DNA of 50,404 nucleotides, from assembly GCA_007280895.1 (NCBI GenBank), contig QYQN01000151.1, forward strand, positions 1 to 50,404, in the 5' to 3' direction. The translations under genes and the position numbers were made by a program. The notes below the pieces were generated by a model, which worked only from the letters and a program-made list of their open reading frames with translations, was not told where the DNA came from and ran no database searches. Below are positions 1 through 11,333 of the stretch, in pieces. The number at the start of each line of letters is the position of its first letter. Position 1 is the stretch's first letter. The stretch is from Methylococcaceae bacterium. GTDB taxonomy: Bacteria; Pseudomonadota; Gammaproteobacteria; Methylococcales; Methylomonadaceae.

Positions 1-151
1 AGGTTAGGAATCGGGCCACAAAGGGCTGATTTTTGGTTCACAATGGGATCGGGTGAGCGTGGCAAACGTTCGGTGAGTGCCGAAAGAGTGAAAAATGGCG
101 CTGGTGATAATGGTTTTAGGTGGGACACTTCGGTTGAGGCGTTTGAATTTC

Positions 152-223
152 CTATCCGTATCCGTCAGCTTTGGTTAAATTAGCGTGTTCGGCAATGGCG
201 GCAATCAGATCGGATTTGTTCAT
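152..223 (-). pseudogene. N-terminal remnant of an HU-family DNA-binding protein gene (MNKSDLIAAIAEHANLTKAD-GYG*)
   Basis: Minus-strand translation from ATG at 223 gives MNKSDLIAAIAEHANLTKAD, matching the start of HU/HupB proteins, then a stop 3 codons later (TAG at 152-154). Confidence 0.55.
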
Positions 224-456
224 AGCGTATTTTTCCTTAAAGTTGTTGATAAAAATGGCTTGAGGCTCTGTTTTTTTTGCTCTTCTAACAGTGCTAAGGA
301 TTATTACAAATTTTCCTGATGATTGCCGTAATTAAATGTGTGCTTTTACAGACTTCATTCCAGCTGTTACTTTCTGGACAATTTCAACATGAGGCAGCAG
401 CACCCATAAATTGAAAGCGTGGAATGACATTGATCAGTTCGTTTTAACGCATTGCC

Positions 457-951
457 TCAACAAAAAGCGGCATTAGGCAGTAAAAATCGATCTGACTTAC
501 CCGGTAGCGCGATAAATCCGAAATGGCGATAGAAAGCCGCAGCTGTTGCATCCTTTGCATCAACGACAATACCAACCACAGCCAAACTATCGCTTGCCTG
601 CTTTACTTTTAAACACGCATCTGCCAACAAAATCGACCCCAAGCCTTTGCCTTGAAAGGCTTGATCGACGGCTAATCGGCCTATCAGGGCTACGGGTATT
701 GGATATTGGGGGAGTTTCCGTGCCAAACTTTCTGGCAAGTCCGAACAATTAACACTGCCAGCACTTAAGGTGAAAAAACCGGCGAGATGATCACTATCAT
801 CGTCCGGTGTAGCCACAAAAACTCTTGCAAGATCGCGTTTCACATCCTGGGAAGCATAACGTCGAATATAGTCATCCAGTGCAGAATGCCCACAGTTAAA
901 CTTTTTCGTATCAATTTTTCCGTCATGAGCCCGGATAAAGTAGGCTGTCAA
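457..951 (-). CDS. GNAT-family N-acetyltransferase, TacT-like toxin of a type II TA system
   Basis: 164 aa; KFNCGHSALDDYIRRYASQD N-terminus and acetyl-CoA loop region IGRLAVDQAFQGKGLGSILLADA typical of TacT/AtaT GNAT toxins; overlaps the upstream DUF1778 antitoxin ORF by 4 nt. Confidence 0.85.
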   Translation of the reverse strand: MTAYFIRAHDGKIDTKKFNCGHSALDDYIRRYASQDVKRDLARVFVATPDDDSDHLAGFFTLSAGSVNCSDLPESLARKLPQYPIPVALIGRLAVDQAFQGKGLGSILLADACLKVKQASDSLAVVGIVVDAKDATAAAFYRHFGFIALPGKSDRFLLPNAAFC

Positions 952-1229
952 CGCTTAACCTGTAAATTGTGACGGTCGAAAGCCCGGTTTAATGCAGCAT
1001 TAGGTTGCAGCGGCTTATCAAGTGCAGTAAGAAAAGCTTGAAAATCTTCTGGCTGTAAGGTGATCGACTCATGTTCTTTAATGACGAGTTCTGCGGAAGA
1101 TAAAGCGTGAGTCAACACAAATTCCGAGATACTGACATGCGCGTAGGCCGCCGCTTTATCAAGCATCTGCCGGGCATAGTTATCGCAGCGTATATTAAGT
1201 CGGTTTTCTTTAATAATTGTTTTGTTCAT
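948..1229 (-). CDS. DUF1778 (TacA-like) ribbon-helix-helix antitoxin
   Basis: NRLNIRCDNYARQMLDKAAAYAHVSISEFVLTHALSSAELVIKEHE is typical of DUF1778; 4-nt ATGA overlap with the GNAT toxin. Start at 1229 (MNKTIIKENR) preferred over 1250. Confidence 0.82.
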   Translation of the reverse strand: MNKTIIKENRLNIRCDNYARQMLDKAAAYAHVSISEFVLTHALSSAELVIKEHESITLQPEDFQAFLTALDKPLQPNAALNRAFDRHNLQVKR

Positions 1230-1334
1230 CGTTAATCTCCAAAAATCCATGATTAATTGTGCGCCGTTTGTACTGACATTGCAAGATTCACCTTTGAGGA
1301 ATCCACAAAAATATAAAGGCTTGCGCCAATATTA

Positions 1335-1365
1335 CATAAACACCTCAATAATTAAGGTGTTTATG
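1335..1365. repeat. Perfect 11-bp inverted repeat (CATAAACACCT ... AGGTGTTTATG)
   Basis: Arms 1335-1345 and 1355-1365 with a 9-nt spacer, in the intergenic region between the antitoxin start and the IscS fragment. Confidence 0.7.
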
Positions 1366-1457
1366 GTAAAGCCCTGCATAAATAATTGAAAAGACTCTTT
1401 CCATTTGGCTTAAATTTAGCACTTATTTAAGTACATAACTAACCTGCAAAACCTGTT

Positions 1458-2054
1458 TTGAATACTCAAATTTATCTCGATTACGCTGCGACAACACCCA
1501 TGGCGCAATGCTTAACCATGGACGGGGTTTTCGCTAACCCTGCATCTTTGCAGCATGGTTTTGGTGAAATAGCGGATGCCTTAGTCGAGCAATCCCGCAC
1601 TGAAATCGCACATCTATTAAGTTGCAAAGCGAAGGATCTGATTTTCACCTCAGGTGCTACGGAATCAAATAATCTGGCTATCAAGGGAATTGCCTTAAGG
1701 TATCAAGGCAAAGGCAACCACATCATTACCTCCGCTAGCGAACATAAAGCGGTATTGGATACCTGCAAATACCTTGAAAACATTGGCTTTAAAATTACTT
1801 ATCTAAGACCCGATCTTAATGGACAGGTAAGCCTTGACTGCATTTTAGATGCACTGACAGAGCAGACCATTCTTGTTTCTTTAATGCAGGTCAACAATGA
1901 GACCGGCGTTCTTCAAGAAATTGAACTAATCGCTCAAGCACTCCAAGATAAAGACTTGTTTTTTCATGTTGATGCCGCTCAAAGCGACCATGGATTTAAC
2001 GATGCGGTTGTAAAGGGAGTTATTATTCCAAGCGTCTTTTATGCAGAGACGTGA
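1458..2054 (+). pseudogene. Truncated cysteine desulfurase (IscS/NifS-like) fragment
   Basis: YLDYAATTP, FTSGATESNNLAIKG, SASEHKAVLDTC, VNNETGV, HVDAAQS motifs. Reading stops matching after HVDAAQS (codon 176, ~1985), before the PLP Lys and active Cys regions; about a dozen residues also appear missing after ATTPMAQ. Confidence 0.8.
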
Positions 2055-2090
2055 CACTTATGGAATAAAGAGAGGGGCGTTACGCTACAT

Positions 2091-3683
2091 TTAGTGGCGT
2101 TTTAAGGTGGGTGAGGCGGCTAATAATTTCTTTGTGTAGTCCTGCTGAGGATGATTTAACACGTCTTGCATAGTGCCGATTTCAATAATTTGACCTTGAT
2201 ACATCACTGCAACATCATCTGCAATTTCAGCAACTAGCGCCAAATCATGGGTAATAAACAAGTAACTGATGCCGTTGTCTTGTTGTAATGCTTTGAGTAA
2301 GGCAATGATTTGTGCTTGGACAGACACATCTAAAGCGCTAGTGGGTTCGTCACAAATGAGGAGTTTGGGGTTTACCGCTAAGGCTCTCGCAATACAGATG
2401 CGTTGCCGTTGTCCGCCTGAAAATTCATGTGGATAACGTAGCGCGGCATTGATGGGTAGGTCGACTAATGTAAGTAATTGTTCAATGCGTTGCTGACGCT
2501 CATTTAACGCTATGTTAGCATTCTCTAAACCTTCGGCAATAATGTCACTGATTAACATGCGTGGATTCATCGCTGAAAAGGGATCTTGAAAAATAAGTTG
2601 CAAGGCGGTGCGGAGTTTTTTTATGTCGTTTTTGTTGGCGGTATTAATTTCTTGTCCCTCAAAGATTATTTTTCCTGCTGTATGAGGAATTAAATTAACT
2701 AGGCTTTTGCCCAGCGTAGTTTTACCGCAGCCAGATTCTCCAACCAACGCCAAGGTTTTACCTTGCTGAATACTAAAAGAGACCTCATGTACCGCACGAA
2801 CAACTCCGACGGTGCGCTGAAGCAGCCCTTTTTTGATGGGGTATTCACAACAAAAATGACTTATTTCAAGCACTGTCGCGCGTTGCGCTTTAGGCGCTGT
2901 AAACAAGCGGTTCATAGTAGGTAACGCGTTGAGTAATTGTTGTGTGTAAGGGTGTGTGGCGTGGGAAAAAAAATCCTCGGTGCTGTTTGTTTCAACAATT
3001 TCACCTTGTTGCATCACTGCAATACGATCAGCAATCGTAGCCACCAAGGCTAAATCGTGACTGATTAGCCAAAGTGTCATGCCCCGCTCGCGTTGTATTT
3101 TTTTTAGTAAGTTTAATATTTGCGCCTGAATGGTGACGTCGAGTGCTGTGGTAGGTTCGTCGGCAATTAATAATTCTGGCTCGCCCGCTAGCGCAATCGC
3201 TATCATGACACGCTGGCGTTGACCTCCTGAAAGTTGGTGTGGATAACTTTTGTAACGTTGCTCAGGATCGGGCATTTCTACTTGTCGTAATAGTTCGATG
3301 ACGCGTTGGTGCGCGTGTTTGCCGTTAAGCTGGAGGTGTTTTGCTAAACTTTCAGCAATTTGGTGGCCAATAGTCATCACAGGATTAAGTGAGGACATTG
3401 GGTCTTGAAAAATAAAACCAATGTTATTACCGCGCAAACCACACATTTCCTCTTCCGAGCAGTCTAGTAAGTTGCTCGTATTTAGCGTAAGAATTTCGGC
3501 ACTTATCGTGGCATTGGTTGGCAATAAACCGATAACACTGAGTGCGGTAATTGATTTGCCCGAGCCTGATTCACCCACTAAGGCAAACGTCTCGCCTCTA
3601 TAAAGTGTACAGCTTAAATTGTTGACGACACGCGTTGAGTTAAATGAGATCGTGAGATTTTTTATGGTGAGTAACGCGTTCAT
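2091..3683 (-). CDS. yejF: Dual ATPase-domain peptide ABC transporter ATP-binding protein (YejF-like)
   Basis: 530 aa with two Walker A motifs ([16 protein letters not shown]) and two [16 protein letters not shown] signatures. Confidence 0.85.
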   Translation of the reverse strand: MNALLTIKNLTISFNSTRVVNNLSCTLYRGETFALVGESGSGKSITALSVIGLLPTNATISAEILTLNTSNLLDCSEEEMCGLRGNNIGFIFQDPMSSLNPVMTIGHQIAESLAKHLQLNGKHAHQRVIELLRQVEMPDPEQRYKSYPHQLSGGQRQRVMIAIALAGEPELLIADEPTTALDVTIQAQILNLLKKIQRERGMTLWLISHDLALVATIADRIAVMQQGEIVETNSTEDFFSHATHPYTQQLLNALPTMNRLFTAPKAQRATVLEISHFCCEYPIKKGLLQRTVGVVRAVHEVSFSIQQGKTLALVGESGCGKTTLGKSLVNLIPHTAGKIIFEGQEINTANKNDIKKLRTALQLIFQDPFSAMNPRMLISDIIAEGLENANIALNERQQRIEQLLTLVDLPINAALRYPHEFSGGQRQRICIARALAVNPKLLICDEPTSALDVSVQAQIIALLKALQQDNGISYLFITHDLALVAEIADDVAVMYQGQIIEIGTMQDVLNHPQQDYTKKLLAASPTLKRH

Positions 3684-3738
3684 TAGCTTCGTAGAGATAA
3701 GTTAAAAAAAGTATGAAAAGGTAAGGCGTATCGGTAAC

Positions 3739-5274
3739 TTATTTTAGGTGTTTGGTTAGGCTGGTTTTAGACAGACCTAAGATGAATAAGCTTAACGCAT
3801 AAATAATCATGCCTAAGAAAATAAATTGTATTAAATAAAAAATCCGCTCGTCACTAGATAAGGTAAGCCAGTCAGGTTGCTCCAGTCCATAACAGAGTCC
3901 TAATGTCATCAACAAGTTACTGATTATTATTTGAATGATAAATTTATAAACAGTGCGTTGAGGCACGATAAGCTTATCGTGTCGTAATCTTTTAAACAGT
4001 AATAAGGCATTAACCATTGCCCCCAGTGACGTCGCTAAGGCTAAGCCAGCATGACCTAAAGGCCAGGCAAGTAGGTTTAATAGCAGGCTGAGGCCTATCG
4101 CATAATAGCCGTAGCGTAAGGGAGTTTTTATATCATGGCGCGCACTGAAGCCAGGAATTAAGACTTTTATGGCGATAAACGCGGGCAATCCTAAGGCATA
4201 GGCTTGTAAACTTTGAGCCGTAAAATGCACGTCTGTGGCGGTGAATTCTTGATAATTAAATAATGTAATTAAAATAGGTTCTGCCAGCACAATAAGCCCA
4301 ATGCTCGCGGGTAAGCTAATCAATAAACTTAAGCGTAAACCAGCACTTAACGTGTCAGAAAACGCCGCGCTTTGTTGGTGGATATAATGTTGCGTTAATT
4401 GTGGTAATAGTATGGTGCTGAGCGTGGCACCCATGAGTCCCACTGGCAATTCAACCAGACGGTCAGAATAGTACAGCCACGAAACACTGCCAGCAGTAAG
4501 AAAAGAAGCAATAAAGGAGTCAAGGAGTAAATTAATTTGGGTAACTGAGCTGCTAAAAATAGATGGAATGATGCGGCGTAGCATCTCGATGCTTTTGTTA
4601 TCAGGGTAATTGAAGTTAATGTTTGGTAGTAAATTTAAGCGTTGTAGGCCTGGAATTTGGCAAGCTATCTGAAGTATGCCTCCTAAAAAAACACCCCAAG
4701 CTAGCGCATCAACTGGGGATGAGGTGTAGGGTGTTAAGTACAGCGTACAGATAATCATGCTGAGGTTGAGAAGTGCAGGCGTAAGGGTGGGGAGTGCAAA
4801 GTGTCCGTGCATGGTCAGTAAGCTACCTGAAAAACCAATGAGCACAATAAACGCTAAATACGGCAGCATGATTCTAAGTAACTGAGTTGCTTCAGCATGT
4901 TGAAGACTATTCCAAGCAAAGCCCGGCGCAATGAAGGAAATAATTAAGGGTGCAGTAAGCAGGCTGAACACTAGCGAAACGCTTAATATAAGTATCAGAA
5001 TACCTATTGTGCTATTGATGAATTTTTTGAAGGCATTGTGGTCGGTGTAAGTTTGGTGTTCAAGTAATATGGGGATAAATGCGTGAGCAAACGCGCCTTC
5101 GGTAAATAATCGTCGAAAAAAGTTAGGGAGCTTAAAGGCAACAAAAAAGGCATCAGTGGTGGTGCTAACACCAAAATAATGAGCAATTAACATATCGCGA
5201 AGAAAGCCTAAAATGCGCGATACTAAAGTTAAACTGCTTACCGTAAAGCTTGAGCTGAGTAATCGTTTGAGCAA
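3739..5274 (-). CDS. murJ: Lipid II flippase MurJ
   Basis: 511 aa polytopic membrane protein; SRILGFLRDMLIAHYFG ... TDAFFVAFKLPNFFRRLFTEGAFAHAFIPIL is the MurJ/MviN signature. Confidence 0.93.
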   Translation of the reverse strand: MLKRLLSSSFTVSSLTLVSRILGFLRDMLIAHYFGVSTTTDAFFVAFKLPNFFRRLFTEGAFAHAFIPILLEHQTYTDHNAFKKFINSTIGILILILSVSLVFSLLTAPLIISFIAPGFAWNSLQHAEATQLLRIMLPYLAFIVLIGFSGSLLTMHGHFALPTLTPALLNLSMIICTLYLTPYTSSPVDALAWGVFLGGILQIACQIPGLQRLNLLPNINFNYPDNKSIEMLRRIIPSIFSSSVTQINLLLDSFIASFLTAGSVSWLYYSDRLVELPVGLMGATLSTILLPQLTQHYIHQQSAAFSDTLSAGLRLSLLISLPASIGLIVLAEPILITLFNYQEFTATDVHFTAQSLQAYALGLPAFIAIKVLIPGFSARHDIKTPLRYGYYAIGLSLLLNLLAWPLGHAGLALATSLGAMVNALLLFKRLRHDKLIVPQRTVYKFIIQIIISNLLMTLGLCYGLEQPDWLTLSSDERIFYLIQFIFLGMIIYALSLFILGLSKTSLTKHLK

Positions 5275-5498
5275 ATGTGAGACCTGTTTTAGAGAGTGGC
5301 TGTACTTTTAGTGTGTATGGTTTATTACCGTCAGGAATATAAAGTATGCTGTAAATAAATGCATTATCTGCTGAAGCACCATGATATTAAATTATTAATT
5401 AAGGGCAATTGTTTTTATATATTTAGGTAGTTGACAATATTCACCTTTATTAAGATAATGTTTTGCTTAAAATTGAACTTAAAGAAATAAAAGACATT

Positions 5499-5762
5499 AT
5501 GGCTAATACAGCACAAGCAAAAAAACGTGCAAAACAAGCAGAAAAACGACGAGTTAGCAATGCTGGAAAACGTAGTAATTTACGGACGTTTGTTAAAAAG
5601 ATTTTAGCAGCCGTAAAAGAAGGTGATAAAGAAAAGGCACAAGCAGCATTTAAAATTGCCGAACCTATTATCGATGCAGCAGTGAATAAAGGAATTATTC
5701 ATAAGAACAAAGCTTCTCGTAGTAAAAGTAGATTGAATTTAAAAGTTAAATCAATTGCTTAA
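5499..5762 (+). CDS. rpsT: 30S ribosomal protein S20
   Basis: [34 protein letters not shown]; located divergently from murJ as in many gammaproteobacteria; start at 5499 preferred. Confidence 0.95.
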   Translation: MANTAQAKKRAKQAEKRRVSNAGKRSNLRTFVKKILAAVKEGDKEKAQAAFKIAEPIIDAAVNKGIIHKNKASRSKSRLNLKVKSIA

Positions 5763-5775
5763 TTCTTGATTTTGT

Positions 5776-5808
5776 AAAAAAAGGCCGGTTCTTACCGGCC
5801 TTTTTTTT
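5776..5808 (+). terminator. Rho-independent terminator after rpsT
   Basis: GGCCGGT-TCTT-ACCGGCC followed by TTTTTTTT (A tract upstream, so possibly bidirectional with the convergent protease gene). Confidence 0.9.
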
Positions 5809-5818
5809 GCCTATTAGT

Positions 5819-6841
5819 TTAGATTAACTCTGGTTTCCAATAAAGATTTAACCATTTCGTATAATCAAGTTGACGATTTTTTTGTTGACGAGAATAGTCT
5901 AGATAGTTAATTTTTTTGTCGTTATTAACATCCGCACAACTAAGGTATTTTAACCAACATTGCGTTCTCCAAAGCGTGAATTCAGCAGTTAATGCTTTTA
6001 TTTTAGCTGTTTTGTCAAATTGATCTATTTTGTTATCGTTATTGACATCTGCAAGGGCAAAATAATCTGTAGTGATCGTTTCATTAATATAAGCTATAAA
6101 TTCTGAGACACGTGTGTAAACGCCATAATTTCTGGGTCTAGCGCAGCCTGTTCCCCAACTTGTTATGCCTACTAAAGTCCATTGTCCTTGTTGTAATAGC
6201 ATTAATGGTCCGCCACTATCGCCTTGGCAGGTATCTTTTCCGCCTGCAAATTCACCTGCACAGAGCATGCTGCTGGTTGTATCGTATCTACGTTTGCAGG
6301 CTGTATCTGAGGCAATGGGCACTTGAATCTCTTGTAAGATATTTGGATAGTTGCGGTTATTTTCGCCAAGGCGTCCCCAGCCAACGGTGGTGGCATACTC
6401 GCCTTCAATATCCGCTTGTTTATTTAACTCAGGAATGGGAGTTAAATTATTGATAGGTTGGGTTAATTCCAATAAAGCCAGATCATTATCTTCAGTGCGT
6501 TGGTTATAAGTTGGATGAACAATAATTCGTTTAATGTTTCTTATTATCCCCGCGTCTTTTTTTAAATCATAAAGATTGCCTGCAACCTTTAGGGTCTGAG
6601 TGGTTTCACCAATCATGCAATGGGCCGCAGTAAGGACCCAGGTTGAATTGATTAATGTGCCGCCGCATGTTAGCCCATCAAAATTACTATCACCACTGTA
6701 GATTAGACCGATCATCCACGGCCAGTCGCCGCGTTGCGCATCATAACCCCCTACAATTCGAGGTTCTGAAAAAGCAAGTGTAGTGAAGCCTAAGAGGAGG
6801 AGTGTGCTAAGGTTTAGCAGGTTTGAGGTTATTTTCATCAT
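5819..6841 (-). CDS. Secreted trypsin-like serine protease with C-terminal dockerin-like/EF-hand repeats
   Basis: Signal peptide, IVGGYDAQRGDWPW, LTAAHC, NDLALL, GDSGGPL; C-terminus has two Ca-loop motifs DVNNDNKIDQFD and DVNNDKKINYLD. Confidence 0.88.
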   Translation of the reverse strand: MMKITSNLLNLSTLLLLGFTTLAFSEPRIVGGYDAQRGDWPWMIGLIYSGDSNFDGLTCGGTLINSTWVLTAAHCMIGETTQTLKVAGNLYDLKKDAGIIRNIKRIIVHPTYNQRTEDNDLALLELTQPINNLTPIPELNKQADIEGEYATTVGWGRLGENNRNYPNILQEIQVPIASDTACKRRYDTTSSMLCAGEFAGGKDTCQGDSGGPLMLLQQGQWTLVGITSWGTGCARPRNYGVYTRVSEFIAYINETITTDYFALADVNNDNKIDQFDKTAKIKALTAEFTLWRTQCWLKYLSCADVNNDKKINYLDYSRQQKNRQLDYTKWLNLYWKPELI

Positions 6842-6880
6842 AATGGTTTTCCTTGATTATCGATAAATTAAAGTATGCTG

Positions 6881-7990
6881 TTATGGGTGTGTATACCATG
6901 AGGATTGATTGGATTTATGTTCAATAATACCGCCACCTAAGCAGACCTCATTATCATAAAAAACAATCGATTGACCTGGTGTTATTGCACGTTGTGGGGT
7001 TTTAAATGTAACTTTGCAGCGATTATCTGCTAAGGGTTCAACATAGCAGCGTTGATCAGCTTGTCGATATCTGGTTTTTGCTGTGCATTCTGTATTAGCT
7101 GTTAAGGGTGTTGAGCACCAGTCAAGCTGCCCAGCTTCTAACGTGTTATGCATAAGTAGTGGGTGGTCATGGCCTTGAGCCACGATTAATATATTTTCAG
7201 CTAAGTTTTTATCTAAAACATACCAGGGTTCGTCTGGTGAATCTTTGACGCCACCAATACCCAAGCCTTGCCGTTGACCAAAAGTGTAGTACATTAAGCC
7301 ATGGTGCTGTCCAATTAAGCGACCGTCGGGTGTTTTAATAGCACCAGGTTGTGAGGGTAAGTAACGCTGTAAAAATTCAGAAAATTTTCGTTCACCAATA
7401 AAACAAATGCCAGTGCTGTCCTTTTTCTGATGATTTTGAAAACCAGCTTGTTGAGCCAGTAGGCGAATTTCAGGTTTATGTAAATGACCAATTGGAAACA
7501 GTGTTTTAGATAGGGCAGTCTGTCCCAAGGTATACAAAAAATAACTTTGCTCCTTATTAGGATCTAATCCTTTAAGTAATTGAAAGGTACCCTTGCTTTG
7601 AGTTACTCGGGCATAATGCCCAGTAGCAATGTAATCAGCACCTAATTCAGTGGTGGCATAGTTTAAAAAAGCTTTAAATTTTATGTGCTTATTACATAAA
7701 ATATCAGGATTTGGCGTACGACCAGCTTTAAACTCTTCAAGAAATACAGTAAATACTTCATCCCAATATTCAGTTGAAAAATTAATGGTATGAAGGGGGA
7801 TGCCAAGTTGGTCGCAAACCTGTTGCGCATCGTCAAGATCTTGCCTTGCTGTGCAATAGTCTGTGCCGTCATCTTCTTCCCAGTTTTTCATGAACAAGCC
7901 AGTGACCGTATGTCCTTGTTTTAATAGCAGCAGGGCAGTGACAGAAGAATCTACACCACCAGACATACCAACGATGATATTTTTAGTCAT
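6881..7990 (-). CDS. mnmA: tRNA-specific 2-thiouridylase MnmA
   Basis: [50 protein letters not shown] motifs. Start chosen at MTKNIIVG (7990). Confidence 0.95.
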   Translation of the reverse strand: MTKNIIVGMSGGVDSSVTALLLLKQGHTVTGLFMKNWEEDDGTDYCTARQDLDDAQQVCDQLGIPLHTINFSTEYWDEVFTVFLEEFKAGRTPNPDILCNKHIKFKAFLNYATTELGADYIATGHYARVTQSKGTFQLLKGLDPNKEQSYFLYTLGQTALSKTLFPIGHLHKPEIRLLAQQAGFQNHQKKDSTGICFIGERKFSEFLQRYLPSQPGAIKTPDGRLIGQHHGLMYYTFGQRQGLGIGGVKDSPDEPWYVLDKNLAENILIVAQGHDHPLLMHNTLEAGQLDWCSTPLTANTECTAKTRYRQADQRCYVEPLADNRCKVTFKTPQRAITPGQSIVFYDNEVCLGGGIIEHKSNQSSWYTHP

Positions 7991-8444
7991 GTTCAGTATC
8001 AAAAAATGAAGTTAACAAGGATAGTGGATAACGCTGACCCGTTAAATAGTCATCTATGGCAATCAAGACTAAAGGGCTTCTTAACCGGTGTTGTTGCGCA
8101 GCAATTTCATCGCGAGTCAGCCAATGCGTTGCAATGATGCCTTGATCTAGTTGTTGTTTAGCATCAAAGCTATGACAAACTCCCGTAAAGCACATTCGTA
8201 AAAATGTGGGTGAAGTGGGGTTTTTGCGCCAAAGTTGGACACCAATAAGCGCTTGAGGTTCAAATTGCCAGGCAGTTTCTTCCTTAACTTCGCGTTTAAC
8301 GGCGTCAATTAAGTCTTCATTTTGTTCAAAATGTCCGGCTGGTTGATTTAATTGAAGGCCTTGGGTGGTTTCTTCTTCAACCAACAAGAATTTTTTTTCC
8401 CGTTCAATAATAGCGGCAACGGTGACGTGTGGTTTCCAAACCAT
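7983..8444 (-). CDS. nudJ: NUDIX hydrolase (NudJ-like)
   Basis: NUDIX box-like [13 protein letters not shown]; overlaps the mnmA start, a common gammaproteobacterial arrangement. Confidence 0.85.
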   Translation of the reverse strand: MVWKPHVTVAAIIEREKKFLLVEEETTQGLQLNQPAGHFEQNEDLIDAVKREVKEETAWQFEPQALIGVQLWRKNPTSPTFLRMCFTGVCHSFDAKQQLDQGIIATHWLTRDEIAAQQHRLRSPLVLIAIDDYLTGQRYPLSLLTSFFDTEHD

Positions 8445-8693
8445 AAATTTATCTCAAGTAATTAAAATGCTGTGGTAATTTAACTGCTGTTAGCGCAGAA
8501 AAAGACAGTAGAGGTGAAAAAGAGAGGGTTAAATTATTGCTGAATATTAAACTCTTTTAAGGGTGTTTTTTAGCTATCAAGAATAACCGATAAAAAAGTT
8601 TAGATTAAGTAAAAGTGTATAATTTTTTACTGAAATTGAACTTGAAATACGCCAGCAAACCCATTATGTTTAACAAAAGAAATTAATTTATCA

Positions 8694-9023
8694 ATGATTA
8701 TGTCAAACTCTATCCCTTATGAAGATCACGATGATGATTTACTTTTGCAAAGTGATCGGCCTCAATTACAGCCACCACCACTGTATAAAGTAGTTTTATT
8801 AAATGATGATTTTACGCCAATGGACTTTGTTATTGAGGTTTTAATGATATTCTTTGGAATGTCTGAAGAGTTAGCTACGCAAGTGATGTTGCAAATTCAC
8901 ACTCAAGGTTTAGGTGTGTGTGGTACCTATACAAAAGATGTTGCGGCTACCAAAGTTGTTATTGTTAATGAATTTTCCCGTGAGCATCAACATCCTTTGT
9001 TGTGTTCTATGGACGTCGTTTAA
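8694..9023 (+). CDS. clpS: ATP-dependent Clp protease adaptor ClpS
   Basis: [24 protein letters not shown] ... signature; immediately upstream of clpA. Confidence 0.95.
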   Translation: MIMSNSIPYEDHDDDLLLQSDRPQLQPPPLYKVVLLNDDFTPMDFVIEVLMIFFGMSEELATQVMLQIHTQGLGVCGTYTKDVAATKVVIVNEFSREHQHPLLCSMDVV

Positions 9024-9034
9024 ATGGAGTGTTT

Positions 9035-11299
9035 ATGTTAAATAAAGAACTAGAAATAACCTTAAATAATGCCTTTAAAAGTGCTCATGATAAACGTCAT
9101 GAATTTATCACTGTTGAGCATTTATTACTGGCATTGCTTGATAACACCGCCTCAGCAGCAGTATTAAATGCATGTAAATGTGATATATCGCTAATTCGTG
9201 AACAATTAACTAAATTTATTAATGAAACTATCTCGTTACTTCCTCATGGTATGCATCGAGAAACACAGCCTACCTTAGGGTTCCAACGAGTTTTACAACG
9301 TGCAGTATTTCATGTTCAGGCAACCGATAAAAAAGAAGTAACGGGGGCAAATTTATTTGTCGCCTTATTTAGTGAGCAAGATTCCCATGCGGTTTATTTA
9401 TTGAATCAGCAAGAAATAACCAGATTAGATGTGGTTAATTATATGGCACATGGCATCGGAAAAAATGACGGTGATAATGTGTCGGAAGATGAACAATTAT
9501 CTGAACAGGGTCATGGCGAGTCAGAAAGCGGTAAGCCTTTAGATCGTTTTGCAACGAATTTAAACAACGAAGCGAAAGAAGGACGCATTGATCCTTTAAT
9601 TGGTCGTGAGCTTGAGGTTGAGCGAACCATTCAGACGCTGTGTAGAAGACGTAAAAATAATCCTTTATTAGTAGGCGAAGCAGGGGTTGGTAAAACAGCT
9701 ATTGCCGAGGGGCTCGCTAAAAAAATTGTGGAGCAACAGGTTCCTGAGGTTTTAGCGAAGAGTGTTATTTATTCCTTAGATTTAGGGGCGTTGGTTGCAG
9801 GCACAAAATATCGAGGCGACTTTGAAAAACGTTTAAAAGCAGTCATCAATCAATTAAAAAAAGAACCCGATGCGATATTATTTATTGATGAAATTCACAC
9901 TATAATTGGGGCTGGATCTGCGTCGGGTGGTGTCATGGATGCGTCTAATTTACTTAAGCCAGCCTTAGCCTCAGGACGATTACGGTGTATTGGTTCGACA
10001 ACTTACCAAGAATACCGAAGTATTTTTGAAAAAGATCATGCCTTAGCGCGACGTTTCCAGAAAATTGATGTAGTCGAGCCTTCTGTAGAGGATACTATTT
10101 TAATTTTAAAAGGCTTGAAGTCGCGTTTTGAAGAGCACCATGGTGTTGTTTATACGCCAGAGGCATTGCAAGTTGCTGTAGAACTTTCTGATCGCTATAT
10201 CAATGATAGACATTTGCCTGACAAAGCGATAGATGTCATTGATGAAGCAGGTGCAAAACAGCGCATGTTGACCGAGGCAGAGCGTAAACAGTCCATTGGT
10301 ACTTATGAAATCGAAGAAATTATTTCAAAAATCGCCAGAATTCCTGCTAAATCAGTGAGTACAAATGATATTGATAAGCTGGCTAATCTGGAAAAGAATT
10401 TGAAAATGCTAGTATTTGGTCAAGATGCGGCGATTAGTGCGTTAGCATCAGCTATAAAGTTATCACGTGCTGGTTTAAGAGATAGCCAGAAACCAATTGG
10501 TTCGTTTTTATTTGCCGGCCCTACGGGTGTGGGTAAAACAGAAGTAAGTAGGCAGTTAGCTAAGGTGTTGGGTATTGAGTTAATCCGTTTTGATATGTCT
10601 GAATACATGGAAAGACATACGGTTTCAAGATTAATAGGTGCGCCTCCAGGCTATGTAGGGTTTGATCAAGGAGGTTTGCTAACAGAAAAAATTAATAAAC
10701 ATCCGCATGCAGTACTTTTGCTTGATGAGTTGGAAAAGGCGCATCCTGATGTGTTTAATCTTTTATTACAAGTAATGGATCATGGTACCTTGACGGATAA
10801 TAATGGTCGAAAAGCCGATTTTAGAAATGTCATTTTAATTATGACCACTAATGCAGGTGCAGAAGAGGGTAGTCGAGCATCGATAGGTTTTACTTTTCAA
10901 GATCATGCAACGGATAGTATGAAAGTTATTGAAAAAAGTTTTTCGCCAGAATTTCGTAATCGTTTAGATACCGTGATTCAATTTAAACCCTTAGATTTTT
11001 CAAGTATTGGGTTTGTGGTTGATAAATTTATTTTTGAATTAGAAGCAAAGCTTGCTGATAAGCAGGTTACTTTATCCCTAGATTCAGAAGCCAGAGTGTG
11101 GCTTGCTGAAAATGGCTGTGATACAAAAATGGGTGCTAGACCTATGAGTAGGCTGATTCAAGAAAAAATAAAAAAGCCTTTGGCGAATGAATTGTTATTT
11201 GGTGAATTAACGAAAGGTGGGCACGTAACTATCAAACTTGATAATAATGAATTAGTGTTTGAAATAGTAAGCAAAGAACACGTTGTATCTGAAATATAA
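9035..11299 (+). CDS. clpA: ATP-dependent Clp protease ATP-binding subunit ClpA
   Basis: Two AAA modules ([30 protein letters not shown]), Clp N domain; start at [14 protein letters not shown]. Confidence 0.96.
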   Translation: MLNKELEITLNNAFKSAHDKRHEFITVEHLLLALLDNTASAAVLNACKCDISLIREQLTKFINETISLLPHGMHRETQPTLGFQRVLQRAVFHVQATDKKEVTGANLFVALFSEQDSHAVYLLNQQEITRLDVVNYMAHGIGKNDGDNVSEDEQLSEQGHGESESGKPLDRFATNLNNEAKEGRIDPLIGRELEVERTIQTLCRRRKNNPLLVGEAGVGKTAIAEGLAKKIVEQQVPEVLAKSVIYSLDLGALVAGTKYRGDFEKRLKAVINQLKKEPDAILFIDEIHTIIGAGSASGGVMDASNLLKPALASGRLRCIGSTTYQEYRSIFEKDHALARRFQKIDVVEPSVEDTILILKGLKSRFEEHHGVVYTPEALQVAVELSDRYINDRHLPDKAIDVIDEAGAKQRMLTEAERKQSIGTYEIEEIISKIARIPAKSVSTNDIDKLANLEKNLKMLVFGQDAAISALASAIKLSRAGLRDSQKPIGSFLFAGPTGVGKTEVSRQLAKVLGIELIRFDMSEYMERHTVSRLIGAPPGYVGFDQGGLLTEKINKHPHAVLLLDELEKAHPDVFNLLLQVMDHGTLTDNNGRKADFRNVILIMTTNAGAEEGSRASIGFTFQDHATDSMKVIEKSFSPEFRNRLDTVIQFKPLDFSSIGFVVDKFIFELEAKLADKQVTLSLDSEARVWLAENGCDTKMGARPMSRLIQEKIKKPLANELLFGELTKGGHVTIKLDNNELVFEIVSKEHVVSEI

Positions 11300-11333
11300 A
11301 TAAAAAGCGTTAATAGTATTCTAAAAAATATTA

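Noticed and set aside
1-183. Open plus-strand frame from the window start (RLGIGPQRADFWFT...IRQLWLN*)
   Set aside because: Only 60 codons, no recognised family, and its end overlaps the HU remnant on the other strand; could be the tail of a gene but not supportable.
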